NCBI RefSeq assembly: GCF_023703325.1
Contig: NZ_JAMQGM010000028.1
Coordinates: 1 to 64,000, forward strand
Reading direction: 5' to 3'
Length of the DNA: 64,000 nucleotides
Origin: Streptomyces meridianus
Lineage (GTDB): Bacteria; Actinomycetota; Actinomycetes; Streptomycetales; Streptomycetaceae
The notes beneath the pieces are model-generated. The model saw only the letters and a list, made by a program, of their open reading frames with translations, made no database searches and was not told the DNA's origin. The first letter of the stretch is position 1; each line of letters opens with the position of its first letter. Made by a program: the position numbers and the translations under genes. Of this stretch, positions 1 through 7,671 are shown piece by piece.

Positions 1-66
1 TCCGGAACCAGGTGATGGTTTCGGAACACCGGCATTTTTGCGTTGCGATTCGGCTCGCTCACTACG

Positions 67-735
67 ATGTCGTGGGTGCCCTACGACCTCATCATTTTCG
101 ACAACGACGGCGTCCTCGTGGACAGCGAGCCGATCTCGAACGCGATTCTTGCGGAGTATCTGACGGAACTCGGACACCCGACGACGTATGAGGACTCCGT
201 CCGCGACTACATGGGCTCCGCCGTGCACCGCATTCACGACATGGTGCGGGAAAGCTCGGGACAGAGCCTGCCGGCAGAGTTCGACCGGACCTTCCACGCC
301 CGCGTCTTCGACGCCTTCCGACACGAGCTCCGAGCCGTCCCCGGAGTCGCCGAAGTCCTGCGGAAACTGACCGCCGACGGGGTTCCGTACTGCGTCGCCT
401 CCTCCGGCAGTCACGAACGTATCCGCGTCGCCCTCGAAACCACCGGACTGAGCGAGCACTTCGACGAGGCGAGCATCTTCAGCTCCCAGGACGTCGGCCG
501 GGGGAAGCCGGCGCCCGACCTCTTCCTGCACGCCGCCGAGAAGATGGGCGTTCCGTCCGCCCGATGCGCGGTCGTGGAGGACAGCGTGCTCGGTGTCCGC
601 GCCGCCGTCGCCGCGGGCATGGACGTCTACGCTTTCACCGCAATGACGCCACCCGAGGCGCTCGCGGCGGCGGACGCCCGATTCGCGCTCATGGGAGACC
701 TGCCGGACCTGCTCGCGCACGGCCGGATACGGTGA
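67..735 (+). CDS. HAD-family hydrolase, beta-phosphoglucomutase-like
   Basis: A cytosolic haloacid-dehalogenase phosphatase or phosphomutase of about 222 residues. The N-terminus carries the nucleophile motif FDNDGVLVDSE. A helical cap follows, then the motif II region VASSGSHERI, the motif III lysine in KPAPDLF, and the metal-binding acidic pair in VVEDSVLGVRAA. This domain order and length match the subfamily IA group that includes beta-phosphoglucomutase and 2-deoxyglucose-6-phosphatase; the substrate cannot be read from sequence. I chose the ATG at 67 because the hydrophobic beta strand begins right after it; an in-frame TTG at 43 is the alternative. The next gene begins four bases after the stop, so the two are probably co-transcribed. 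Confidence 0.85.
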   Translation: MSWVPYDLIIFDNDGVLVDSEPISNAILAEYLTELGHPTTYEDSVRDYMGSAVHRIHDMVRESSGQSLPAEFDRTFHARVFDAFRHELRAVPGVAEVLRKLTADGVPYCVASSGSHERIRVALETTGLSEHFDEASIFSSQDVGRGKPAPDLFLHAAEKMGVPSARCAVVEDSVLGVRAAVAAGMDVYAFTAMTPPEALAAADARFALMGDLPDLLAHGRIR

Positions 736-739
736 CCGT

Positions 740-1912
740 ATGAGCGGTCGCGCGCAGGTGATGTGGGACGAGGCAGTAACCGGCTACGACTTCGGCTCCG
801 GGCACCCGATGGACCCGGTCCGGCTCGCGCTGACGATGAAGCTCGTCGAGGCGTACGAACTCGACAGGGCGGCACCGTTGGTGGCCGCGAAACCCGCGGG
901 CGACTCCACCCTGCGCCTGGTGCACCGGACCGACTACATCGACGCCGTGCGCCGGGTCTCTGCCGACCCCAAGAGCGCGGACGGGTCCTACGGCCTGGGC
1001 ACCGCGGACGATCCCGCTTTCGCGGGCATGCACGAGGTCTCCGCCCTCATCGCCGGACAGTCGGTCGGTGCGGCGGAGGCCGTGTGGCACGGCGAGGTCC
1101 AGCACGCCGTCAACTTCGCCGGTGGGCTGCACCACGCCATGCCCGGCAGTGCGTCCGGCTTCTGTGTCTACAACGACCCTGCGCTGGCCATTGCCCGGCT
1201 GCTGGAACTCGGAGCGGAACGTGTCGCCTACGTCGATGTCGATGTGCACCACGGCGACGGTGTACAGGCCGCCTTCTGGGACGACCCACGTGTGCTGACC
1301 GTCTCTCTGCACGAACACCCCAGCACCCTCTTCCCGCAGACCGGATGGCCCGAGGAGACCGGCGGGCCGGGCGCCGAGGGGAGCGCGGTGAACGTCGCCC
1401 TTCCCGCCGGCACCGGGGACGAGGGATGGCTGCGCGCCTTCCACGCCGTCGTGCCGGACCTCCTGCGCGCCTTCCGGCCCCAGGTGCTCGTCACCCAGCA
1501 CGGGGCCGATACCCACTTCGAGGACCCGCTCGCGCATCTCGCGGTGAGTCTCGACGCCCAGCGCGTCGTGGCCGAGTCCTGCCACGAACTGGCGCACGCC
1601 CACAGTGAAGGCCGCTGGGTGGCGCTCGGTGGCGGCGGATACGCCGTCGTGGACGTCGTCCCGCGCAGCTGGACGCACCTGGTCGCCATCGCGGCCGGGC
1701 GGCCCATTGCGCCGGAGTCCGAGGTCCCCGAGGAATGGCGGCACGCGGTGTACGCCCGGACGATGCAGATGGCACCCCTGCGGATGACCGACGGCCGCCG
1801 CCCGGAGTGGCGGGACTTCGACGACGCCGGATACGACCCGGGTGACCGGCTGGACCAGGCCGTGCTCGCCACCCGGCGGGCCGTCTATCCGGCACACGGC
1901 ATGCTCCCGTGA
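740..1912 (+). CDS. AcuC-like histone-deacetylase-fold hydrolase
   Basis: A zinc-dependent amide hydrolase of the arginase/deacetylase superfamily, 390 residues. The active-site signatures are all present: the His pair in GGLHHA near residue 130, the metal ligands in DVDVHHGDGV near 165-174, the second metal Asp in QHGADTHFEDPL near 253-264, and the Gly-rich GGGGY loop with the catalytic Tyr. Bacterial relatives such as Bacillus AcuC deacetylate acetyl-CoA synthetase, so a role in reversing protein lysine acetylation is plausible, though polyamine or other small amides remain possible. It starts four bases after the HAD gene and probably shares its transcript. Confidence 0.87.
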   Translation: MSGRAQVMWDEAVTGYDFGSGHPMDPVRLALTMKLVEAYELDRAAPLVAAKPAGDSTLRLVHRTDYIDAVRRVSADPKSADGSYGLGTADDPAFAGMHEVSALIAGQSVGAAEAVWHGEVQHAVNFAGGLHHAMPGSASGFCVYNDPALAIARLLELGAERVAYVDVDVHHGDGVQAAFWDDPRVLTVSLHEHPSTLFPQTGWPEETGGPGAEGSAVNVALPAGTGDEGWLRAFHAVVPDLLRAFRPQVLVTQHGADTHFEDPLAHLAVSLDAQRVVAESCHELAHAHSEGRWVALGGGGYAVVDVVPRSWTHLVAIAAGRPIAPESEVPEEWRHAVYARTMQMAPLRMTDGRRPEWRDFDDAGYDPGDRLDQAVLATRRAVYPAHGMLP

Positions 1913-2252
1913 CTCCCTCGTACCCCGGAGAACTACGCCGGGTTGGCCGCTGCGTGGTCGGCGGTGGCCGATCTCCCTCCCCCGTCCGCAGGGGCGCCCT
2001 GTCGACAGATCGGACCGATTCGGCATACGCACCCCGGGCCGTCGCCACCCGGGCCGGGAGATACATGCCCCCTGCGGCAGTCCTATGGGACGTTATCCGA
2101 CGAATCGGCTGGGTCTGTCCTGGTAGGAAGCCGAACGTTACTCCTCTTCCTCACTCGCATCACCCGCCCCTAATCTGGGGAATGAACGCACAGCGGGAGG
2201 AGTCACCGGAGGGGAAGCCGGTGCCGTCATGTGTGGAAGGTTCAGGTGTGTC
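1913..2252 (+). promoter_or_regulatory. Intergenic region, probable promoter of the HTH gene
   Basis: This 340-bp gap has no convincing gene. It ends with TAATCT at 2171-2176, a possible -10 element. Just upstream are three half-sites of the form TnACnC (TTACTC at 2138, TCACTC at 2151, TCACCC at 2160). That pattern resembles one arm of the BldD consensus, but it is short and could be chance. Confidence 0.35.
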
Positions 2253-2462
2253 ATGGCAACTGGGGAAAGACCTCTCAACGAGGTCGCATTTCTGACTGTG
2301 GCGGAAGTCGCCACGGTGATGCGTGTGTCGAAGATGACCGTGTACCGCCTGGTGCATGGGGGGCAACTGCCGGCGATCCGGGTGGGGAGGTCGTTCCGGG
2401 TACCCGAGCAAGCGGTTCACGACTATCTGCGCGAGTCGTACGTGGGGGTGGAGACAGCCTGA
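2253..2462 (+). CDS. Small excisionase-type helix-turn-helix DNA-binding protein
   Basis: A 69-residue protein that is essentially one MerR/excisionase-like winged helix: FLTVAEVATVMRVSKMTVYRL is the HTH, followed by the wing AIRVGRSFRVPEQAVHDYL. This is the BldC-like group of small actinobacterial regulators that bind DNA cooperatively. The ATG at 2253 is preceded by AGGTG at 2244-2248; an in-frame ATG at 2229 would add eight residues that do not resemble the family. It lies 140 bp upstream of the bS22 gene, a conserved Streptomyces arrangement. From memory, the S. coelicolor equivalent (SCO3328) has been called the BldD target bdtA; I hold that link with moderate confidence only. Confidence 0.85.
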   Translation: MATGERPLNEVAFLTVAEVATVMRVSKMTVYRLVHGGQLPAIRVGRSFRVPEQAVHDYLRESYVGVETA

Positions 2463-2601
2463 AGGTGGACCTCGGATTACGCCTTGCCGACGGTGGCGGG
2501 TAGGCTGGGCCGACGTAGGTCGTGTGGGCTCGACGCCCCGCACCGTGGGCCCCTCTTGCGGAAGTGTGCGAGGGGGAGAATCGAAGTGAGCGAGGGTAGT
2601 C

Positions 2602-2700
2602 GTGGGCTCTGTTATCAAGAAGCGGCGTAAGCGGATGGCCAAGAAGAAGCACCGCAAGCTGCTCAAGCGCACGCGCGTTCAGCGTCGCAACAAGAAGTAA
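2602..2700 (+). CDS. 30S ribosomal protein bS22 (AURKAIP1/COX24-domain protein)
   Basis: A 32-residue, extremely basic protein starting at GTG 2602 with [19 protein letters not shown] and ending RNKK, the hallmark of the actinobacterial small-subunit protein first seen in mycobacterial ribosomes as bS22. It is too short for ordinary gene callers. AGTGAGCGAGGG lies in the expected Shine-Dalgarno region. A perfect 18-bp hairpin follows 35 bp after the stop, closing the HTH-bS22 unit. Lys and Arg make up more than half the residues, consistent with rRNA binding. Confidence 0.93.
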   Translation: MGSVIKKRRKRMAKKKHRKLLKRTRVQRRNKK

Positions 2701-2735
2701 GCGCGCACAGTCCCCTGGCATCGGCCGGGGACGTG

Positions 2736-2777
2736 ACGGCGCCGCTCTTCCGCTTCTTTGCGGAAGAGCGGCGCCGT
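2736..2777 (+). terminator. Strong intrinsic hairpin after bS22
   Basis: A perfect 18-bp inverted repeat with a six-base TTCTTT loop (arms 2736-2753 and 2760-2777), followed by TTTG. It sits just after the bS22 stop, upstream of the next gene. Confidence 0.85.
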
Positions 2778-2939
2778 TTGTGTTCCGTGCTCCACGGTGA
2801 GGCCGGATTCCGTTCCGCCCAACCGGGAAACACGCCGCTGCGTGGGTCCCGTGAGCCGCGGCAGGGCAGCCTCCAGCCGCTACGGTGGGCCTGCAGAATC
2901 CCGGCGTTACCGGATGTGCGGGAAGGAAGGCGCTGAACC

Positions 2940-4001
2940 TTGGGCAGTGTGGTGCTTGTCACCGGTGTCGCCCGGCAGCTGGCGGGCCGTTTCGTACGCC
3001 GCATCCAACGTGAACCCGCAGTCGACCGCGTGATCGGCGTGGACGTGGTCCGGCCCGAACACCGCTTGGACGAGGCGGAGTTCCTCCAGGCAGACATCCG
3101 CCGGCCCACGATTGCCCGGGTACTGGCCGAACACGCCGTCGACACGGTCGTCCACCTCGACGTCTCCGGGACCCCCTTTGCCGCCCGCGGCAGCCGGTCC
3201 GCCATCAAGGAGACCAACGTCATCGGCACGATGCAGCTGCTCGGCGCGTGCCAGAAGGCACCGGGCGTGCGGCGACTCGTCGTCAAGTCCAGTACCGGCG
3301 TGTACGGTGCCGCACCCCGTGACCCGGCGGTGTTCACCGAGAACACACCTCCGAAGTCGCTGCCGGGCGGCGGCTTCGCCAAGGACGCAGTGGAGGTCGA
3401 GGGGTATGTGCGGGGGTTCGCCCGCCGCCGGCCCGACGTCGCCGTCTGCGTCCTCCGTTTCGCCAACATCCTCGGCCCGTGCGCCGACACACCGCTCGCC
3501 GAGTACCTCTCGCTGCCGGTGCTGCCCACGGTGTTCGGGTACGACCCCCGGCTGCAGTTCGTCCACGAGGACGACGTCATGGACGTACTGCGGCTCGCCT
3601 CCCTCGAGCCGCGCCGGTCCACGCTCAACAGCGGGACCTTCAACGTCGCCGGCGACGGGGTGCTGCTGCTCTCCCAGGCCGCGCGACGGCTGGGCCGTCC
3701 GACGGTACCGCTGCTGCTGCCGGCGGTCACCTGGGTCGGTTCCGCCCTGCGCACCGTCGGTATGACCGATTTCTCGCCGGAGCAGGTCCGCCTGCTGACC
3801 CACGGCCGGGTCGTGCAGACCACCCAGATGCGCGAGACGCTCGGTTTCGAGCCGGCCTGGACGACAGCGGAGACGTTCGCCGACTTCGCGCGCAGCCGCG
3901 GCCGGGGGCTGCTGCCGCCCGAGATTCTCGCCCGTACCGTCGACCGGCTCGCCGCGGCCCTGCCCGGTCCCCGAAGTGAGGAGCGCACCCGACATGGCTG
4001 A
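2940..4001 (+). CDS. NAD-dependent epimerase/dehydratase family protein, atypical
   Basis: An extended-SDR Rossmann protein of 353 residues. The N-terminus VVLVTGVARQLAGRF is the nucleotide-binding loop, and a conserved acidic residue follows beta-2 (GVDVV). The substrate region keeps Ser in VKSSTGVYG and the Lys-x3-Glu of FAKDAVEVE, but the residue four positions before that Lys is Gly, not the catalytic Tyr. It may therefore bind NAD(P) without doing ordinary SDR chemistry. The TTG start at 2940 has GGAAGGAAGG upstream. Its end overlaps the start of the acyltransferase gene, so the two are translationally coupled and probably act on the same lipid or envelope metabolite. Confidence 0.82.
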   Translation: MGSVVLVTGVARQLAGRFVRRIQREPAVDRVIGVDVVRPEHRLDEAEFLQADIRRPTIARVLAEHAVDTVVHLDVSGTPFAARGSRSAIKETNVIGTMQLLGACQKAPGVRRLVVKSSTGVYGAAPRDPAVFTENTPPKSLPGGGFAKDAVEVEGYVRGFARRRPDVAVCVLRFANILGPCADTPLAEYLSLPVLPTVFGYDPRLQFVHEDDVMDVLRLASLEPRRSTLNSGTFNVAGDGVLLLSQAARRLGRPTVPLLLPAVTWVGSALRTVGMTDFSPEQVRLLTHGRVVQTTQMRETLGFEPAWTTAETFADFARSRGRGLLPPEILARTVDRLAAALPGPRSEERTRHG

Positions 4002-5031
4002 TGCCAAGGTCATCCCGTTCGGTGACGAACCCCGGTCGCGACGCGGCAGAGGGGGGCGGGCCAGGGCCGCGGGACACCGTACGGCTCCCCTCGCACCCGT
4101 ACCCGGGCAGCCCCACGGCCCGGAGCACCCCGCGGCTCCGGAGGCCACCGGCGACCGGAGGGGGCCCGCAGGGCCGGTGGGCACGGCCGCCCGCCCGTGG
4201 GAGCAACGGCTGGCGCAGGGACTCTCGTTCCTCCGCCGGCGGGTCACCGGGGACTACGAGGTGGACGAGTTCGGCTACGACGAGGAACTCACCGAGGAGG
4301 TGCTGCTCTCGCTGCTGCGCCCGGTGTACGAGAAGTACTTCCGGGTGGAGGTCCGGGGCGTCGAGAACATCCCCGAGTCCGGTGGGGTGCTCGTCGTGGC
4401 CAACCACTCCGGGACCCTTCCGCTGGACGGCCTGATGCTGCAGGTTGCCGTTCACGACAACCACCCGGCGGGCCGTCATCTCCGGTTGCTCGCCGCCGAT
4501 CTGGTGTTCATGCTGCCCGTCGTCAACGAACTGGCCCGCAAAGCGGGTCACACGCTCGCCTGTTCCGAGGACGCCCAGCGCCTTCTGGAGCGCGGCGAGG
4601 TGGTCGGGGTCATGCCCGAGGGATTCAAGGGCATCGGCAAGCCCTTCTCCGAGCGGTACAAGCTGCAGCGCTTCGGCAGGGGCGGATTCGTGTCCACTGC
4701 GCTGCGTGCCGGGGCGCCCATCGTGCCGTGCTCGATCGTCGGGGCCGAGGAGATCTATCCGATGATCGGTAATGCCAGGACCGTCGCACGACTGCTGGGC
4801 ACCCCGTACTTCCCGGTGACGCCGACGTTTCCGTGGCTGGGGCCGCTGGGCATGGTGCCGCTGCCGACCAAATGGATCATCCAGTTCGGTGAGCCGATTC
4901 CGACCGACGGTTATCCGCTGGAGGCTGCCGAGGACCCGATGCTCATGTTCAACCTCACGGACCAGGTACGGGAAACGATTCAGCACACGCTCTACAAGCT
5001 GCTGGTACAGAGGCGTTCGGTCTTCTTCTGA
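3994..5031 (+). CDS. Lysophospholipid acyltransferase family protein (PlsC-like)
   Basis: A membrane-associated acyltransferase of 345 residues. After a basic, Pro-rich, probably disordered tail of about 70 residues comes the catalytic block ANHSGTLPLDG, in which His and Asp are separated by six residues instead of the usual four. Block III is MPEGFKGIGKP, and a hydrophobic Pro-rich segment follows. It probably transfers an acyl group from acyl-CoA or acyl-ACP to a glycerolipid. The ATG at 3994 has AGGAG at 3979-3983 and overlaps the SDR stop by eight bases; an upstream GTG at 3976 is less likely. Transcription ends at the hairpin at 5039-5091. Confidence 0.85.
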   Translation: MADAKVIPFGDEPRSRRGRGGRARAAGHRTAPLAPVPGQPHGPEHPAAPEATGDRRGPAGPVGTAARPWEQRLAQGLSFLRRRVTGDYEVDEFGYDEELTEEVLLSLLRPVYEKYFRVEVRGVENIPESGGVLVVANHSGTLPLDGLMLQVAVHDNHPAGRHLRLLAADLVFMLPVVNELARKAGHTLACSEDAQRLLERGEVVGVMPEGFKGIGKPFSERYKLQRFGRGGFVSTALRAGAPIVPCSIVGAEEIYPMIGNARTVARLLGTPYFPVTPTFPWLGPLGMVPLPTKWIIQFGEPIPTDGYPLEAAEDPMLMFNLTDQVRETIQHTLYKLLVQRRSVFF

Positions 5032-5038
5032 CGGGGTG

Positions 5039-5091
5039 CCCGCACGGCTCGGGGCTCCTTCCGCCGCGGAAGGAGCCCCGAGCCGTGCGGG
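5039..5091. terminator. Bidirectional hairpin terminator between convergent genes
   Basis: A 24-bp perfect inverted repeat with a five-base loop (arms 5039-5062 and 5068-5091) fills the gap between the acyltransferase (+) and rsbN (-) and could stop transcription from both sides. Confidence 0.85.
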
Positions 5092-5101
5092 GGCAGGGAG
5101 A

Positions 5102-6304
5102 TCAGGGCCGGTCGTCGTCGACACCGAGCCCGGGGAGCAGGCCCGGCAGGATCGGCGGCAGCGTGATGTCCGGTTCCGGGCGCCCCGTGGTGGCCGACTC
5201 CGACGGGGACGCGTTGCCCGAAGCGGGCGGCTCGAGAATGTCGCCGGCTCCACCCACCAGTCCGTCCCGCTGCGACTCCGACGGCCGGGGCGACCCGGAT
5301 CCGGAAGGATCGTCGGAGGTGGTCCCGGGACGGCTCGCAGTACTGCCGGAGGACGGGGTTCCGTGCGCGTCGTCACCCGGCGGTTCGGCCAGTCGCGACT
5401 GCAGCGGCCCCACTTCGTCGTCCATGGCGTCGAAGACGGAGGTCACCTGGTCGCCCACGTCACTGAGTTGGGCGGGCAGCCGGTGTCGCAGCTCCTGCCA
5501 GCCGCTGCGATGACCGGCGGAGAAGTTGCTGAGCGTCCGCATCGGGGCCAGGGAACCGTTGCGCCGGTATGCGGAGTGCAGCAGGCGGTGGCCCTCCGAG
5601 GCGTCCTGGCTCATCCGGGACAGGACCCGGCGGAGCTCGGTGACCGACTCGTGGTCGAGCCCGCCGCTGCGGTCGCGCTCCATGAGGCGCCGGGCCTCGT
5701 GCAGGCGGGTCGAGGCGTGGTCGAGATGGATCCGGCCGCGGTCGGTCTCGCCGTCCGCCATGCCGAGGCTGAGATCCTCCATGCCGCGCTTCAGCCCGTA
5801 CAGCGAATCGCCGGGCAGGGCGTCGGTGCTGGCAGCGGCGATGCCGCTGAACGCTCCCGCGGCCACGCCGACGGTGAGTCCGCCGGCCGCGATGCCCTTG
5901 GACCAGCGGGAGCGGAGCTGCAGCCTGTGCAGCGCACCTGCCCGGTGGGTGCCCTTGCCGGAGCGTCGGCCTGGCACGGGGCGGTCACCGGAATCCCTTT
6001 CGGCGAGCATCGACTCCATGGCGGCGACCAGTTGGGCCCGCTGCACGGTCCTGGTCCCGGCGTCGAGCTCCGGTTTGGGCAGGTCACCGAGGCGTTCCGT
6101 CAGGGCGACGAGAGCCGCCCGGTCGTCCCGGGGTCCGTTCCCGGCGCCGCGGCGGCGCCCGGGGTCGTCGGTTGCGGGGGTTCCGTTCTCGGCGCATTCC
6201 GTCGTCGGGTCGGGCTGCACGGCCTGCCGGGCCTGGCGCTGCTGTTCGTCCAGGGCGTCGGCGAAGGCGTTCGCCCGCCGGTGCGCCGATACGTTCGCGA
6301 TCAC
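5102..6304 (-). CDS. rsbN: Anti-sigma-BldN factor RsbN (DUF5667 protein)
   Basis: A single-pass membrane anti-sigma factor of 400 residues. The N-terminal cytosolic part (about residues 1-135) is charged and helical and should bind the sigma factor. A Gly/Ala-rich membrane helix lies at about 137-160 (IAAGGLTVGVAAGAFSGIAA), followed by a DUF5667 extracellular helical domain ending in a Ser/Pro/Gly tail. The GTG at 6302-6304 is chosen because GAGGAGGT lies seven bases upstream. The gene lies directly downstream of bldN in the same orientation, as in S. coelicolor and S. venezuelae, where RsbN restrains sigma-BldN. A sigma-BldN-like promoter at 6435-6463 implies negative feedback. Confidence 0.88.
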   Translation of the reverse strand: MIANVSAHRRANAFADALDEQQRQARQAVQPDPTTECAENGTPATDDPGRRRGAGNGPRDDRAALVALTERLGDLPKPELDAGTRTVQRAQLVAAMESMLAERDSGDRPVPGRRSGKGTHRAGALHRLQLRSRWSKGIAAGGLTVGVAAGAFSGIAAASTDALPGDSLYGLKRGMEDLSLGMADGETDRGRIHLDHASTRLHEARRLMERDRSGGLDHESVTELRRVLSRMSQDASEGHRLLHSAYRRNGSLAPMRTLSNFSAGHRSGWQELRHRLPAQLSDVGDQVTSVFDAMDDEVGPLQSRLAEPPGDDAHGTPSSGSTASRPGTTSDDPSGSGSPRPSESQRDGLVGGAGDILEPPASGNASPSESATTGRPEPDITLPPILPGLLPGLGVDDDRP

Positions 6305-6434
6305 GGGCGGCACCTCCTCTCGTCATCACCTGCGACTCCGCGACTGGTCCGGAGGGTTGCTCGGCATGAGACCTTCCACCCGAAAGAGTGAAAGGACGTG
6401 CGTGCGATCCCACCGCTGAGAGTCTGCACAGCGC

Positions 6435-6463
6435 ACAACGAGAGACGTGGCAGTCGGGTTACG
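6435..6463 (-). promoter_or_regulatory. Probable sigma-BldN-dependent promoter of rsbN
   Basis: Reading the minus strand, CGTAAC (6463-6458) and CGTTGT (6440-6435) are separated by 17 bases, about 130 bases before the rsbN start. The reported sigma-BldN consensus is CGTAAC, about 16 bases, then CGTTGA, so the -35 matches exactly and the -10 at five of six positions. Confidence 0.7.
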
Positions 6464-6515
6464 CCCTCGTGATGATCGGACCGACGCGTCCGCAGCGGTT
6501 GCACGTCGCAGCAGA

Positions 6516-7361
6516 TCAGCGGGCGTCGTCCGGCAGGAGTCGCGCGAGCGTGCGGACCGCACGATACTGCAGCGTCTTGATCGCGCCCTCGTTCTTGCCC
6601 ATCGCGCGCGCCGTCTCGGCGACGGACAGTCCCTGCAGGAAGCGGAGGGTGACGCACTCCTGCTGCTGCGGGTTGAGGCGCCGGACGGCCTCCAGCAGTG
6701 CGGTGTTCGACAGGTGCTCGAGCACCGAGTCCTCGGGGCTGCGCTCCACCTCGTTGGCGTCGAGCATCTCCCCGGTCGTGACCTCCAGCCGGAACCGGCT
6801 GGACTTGAAGTGGTCGGCGACGAGGTTGCGCGCGATGGTCACGAGCCAGGCTCCGAAGTCCCGGCCCTGCCAGGTGAAGGTGCCGATGCGCCGCAGGGCG
6901 CGCAGGAACGTCTCGCTGGTCAGGTCCTCGGCGGTGGCCTTGCCGCCCACGCGGTAGTAGATGTACCGGTACACGGTGTCCGCGTACTGGTCGTAGAGCC
7001 GCCCGAAAGCCTCGGCCTCGCCTGCCTGGGCGCGCTCGACCAGGTCCATCATCCGCCGGCTGTCGTGGTCCGCCGGCCTTCTGACCGTGGAGGTCGTGGA
7101 AGCGGAGCGGCGGCCTGCCGCGTGTCTGCCCTGGCGCTCGGTGCCGGGGGTTTCGGTACCGGAGACCGATGTCAGTCGCCGGCCCACGGCTGCGCTGCTG
7201 TCGGCCAGGGCGTGGGCCGGACCTGCCGGACCGCCGGCCGGGGCCGGCGTGGTGAATGCGGGGACGGCTGACGCGGTGGGGACGAGGTCGCGCAGCTGGT
7301 CGACGACCGTTGCACGGAGCGTAGCCAGGCCCGAGGCGTCAACCCCGACGTGTGGGTACAC
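6516..7361 (-). CDS. bldN: Developmental ECF sigma factor BldN with N-terminal pro-sequence
   Basis: An extracytoplasmic-function sigma factor of 281 residues. Sigma region 2 starts near residue 104 (MMDLVERAQAGEAEAFGRLYDQY, with the core-binding and -10 recognition helices through AEDLTSETFLRALRR). Region 4 is the C-terminal LNPQQQECVTLRFLQGLSVAETARAMGKNEGAIKTL segment. The first ~100 residues are Ala/Pro/Thr-rich and lack sigma homology; this is the known BldN pro-region that is removed proteolytically. The GTG start at 7361 gives the characteristic MYPHVGVDASGLATLRATV. BldN directs bldM and the chaplin and rodlin genes during aerial growth. rsbN lies immediately downstream. Confidence 0.95.
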   Translation of the reverse strand: MYPHVGVDASGLATLRATVVDQLRDLVPTASAVPAFTTPAPAGGPAGPAHALADSSAAVGRRLTSVSGTETPGTERQGRHAAGRRSASTTSTVRRPADHDSRRMMDLVERAQAGEAEAFGRLYDQYADTVYRYIYYRVGGKATAEDLTSETFLRALRRIGTFTWQGRDFGAWLVTIARNLVADHFKSSRFRLEVTTGEMLDANEVERSPEDSVLEHLSNTALLEAVRRLNPQQQECVTLRFLQGLSVAETARAMGKNEGAIKTLQYRAVRTLARLLPDDAR

Positions 7362-7671
7362 GGGACTCCCAGAGGCAGAGCTTCCATCACGTTATGTGCG
7401 GAACCGTTCACCTGTTGCAGGGATGCGTAGGTAACGGCTTGCGTCCGAGGAGAATAACGCTTAGTGCAGAGGGCACTACACCGAGTTGCTGAAATCGCCG
7501 TTTCGGTTCGTCCGGTAGCTGAATGGTGATCGATCAAATATCGAACGAGTGACAGAAAATGATCGCGCTCGTACCGGAGTTGAGCGAATGTAGGACGCCT
7601 TCCCGCCATCCACTGGCATCGTCACTGGCCGGGGCCCGATCTGGGAATGACTACGGAATGCTCGCGCGTCG
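7362..7671 (-). promoter_or_regulatory. bldN upstream region
   Basis: A 310-bp gap between the HAD phosphatase stop and bldN. It should hold the bldN promoter, which is a known BldD target in Streptomyces. I see a 10-bp palindrome TGATCGATCA at 7527-7536 and a GnGTnA-type half-site GAGTGA at 7547-7552. Neither is a complete BldD consensus, and no clear -35/-10 pair stands out. Confidence 0.4.

Noticed and set aside
3727..5376. Long minus-strand open frames opposite the SDR, acyltransferase and other genes
   Set aside because: They are antisense shadows produced by third-position GC bias; the plus-strand genes have clear motifs and signals.
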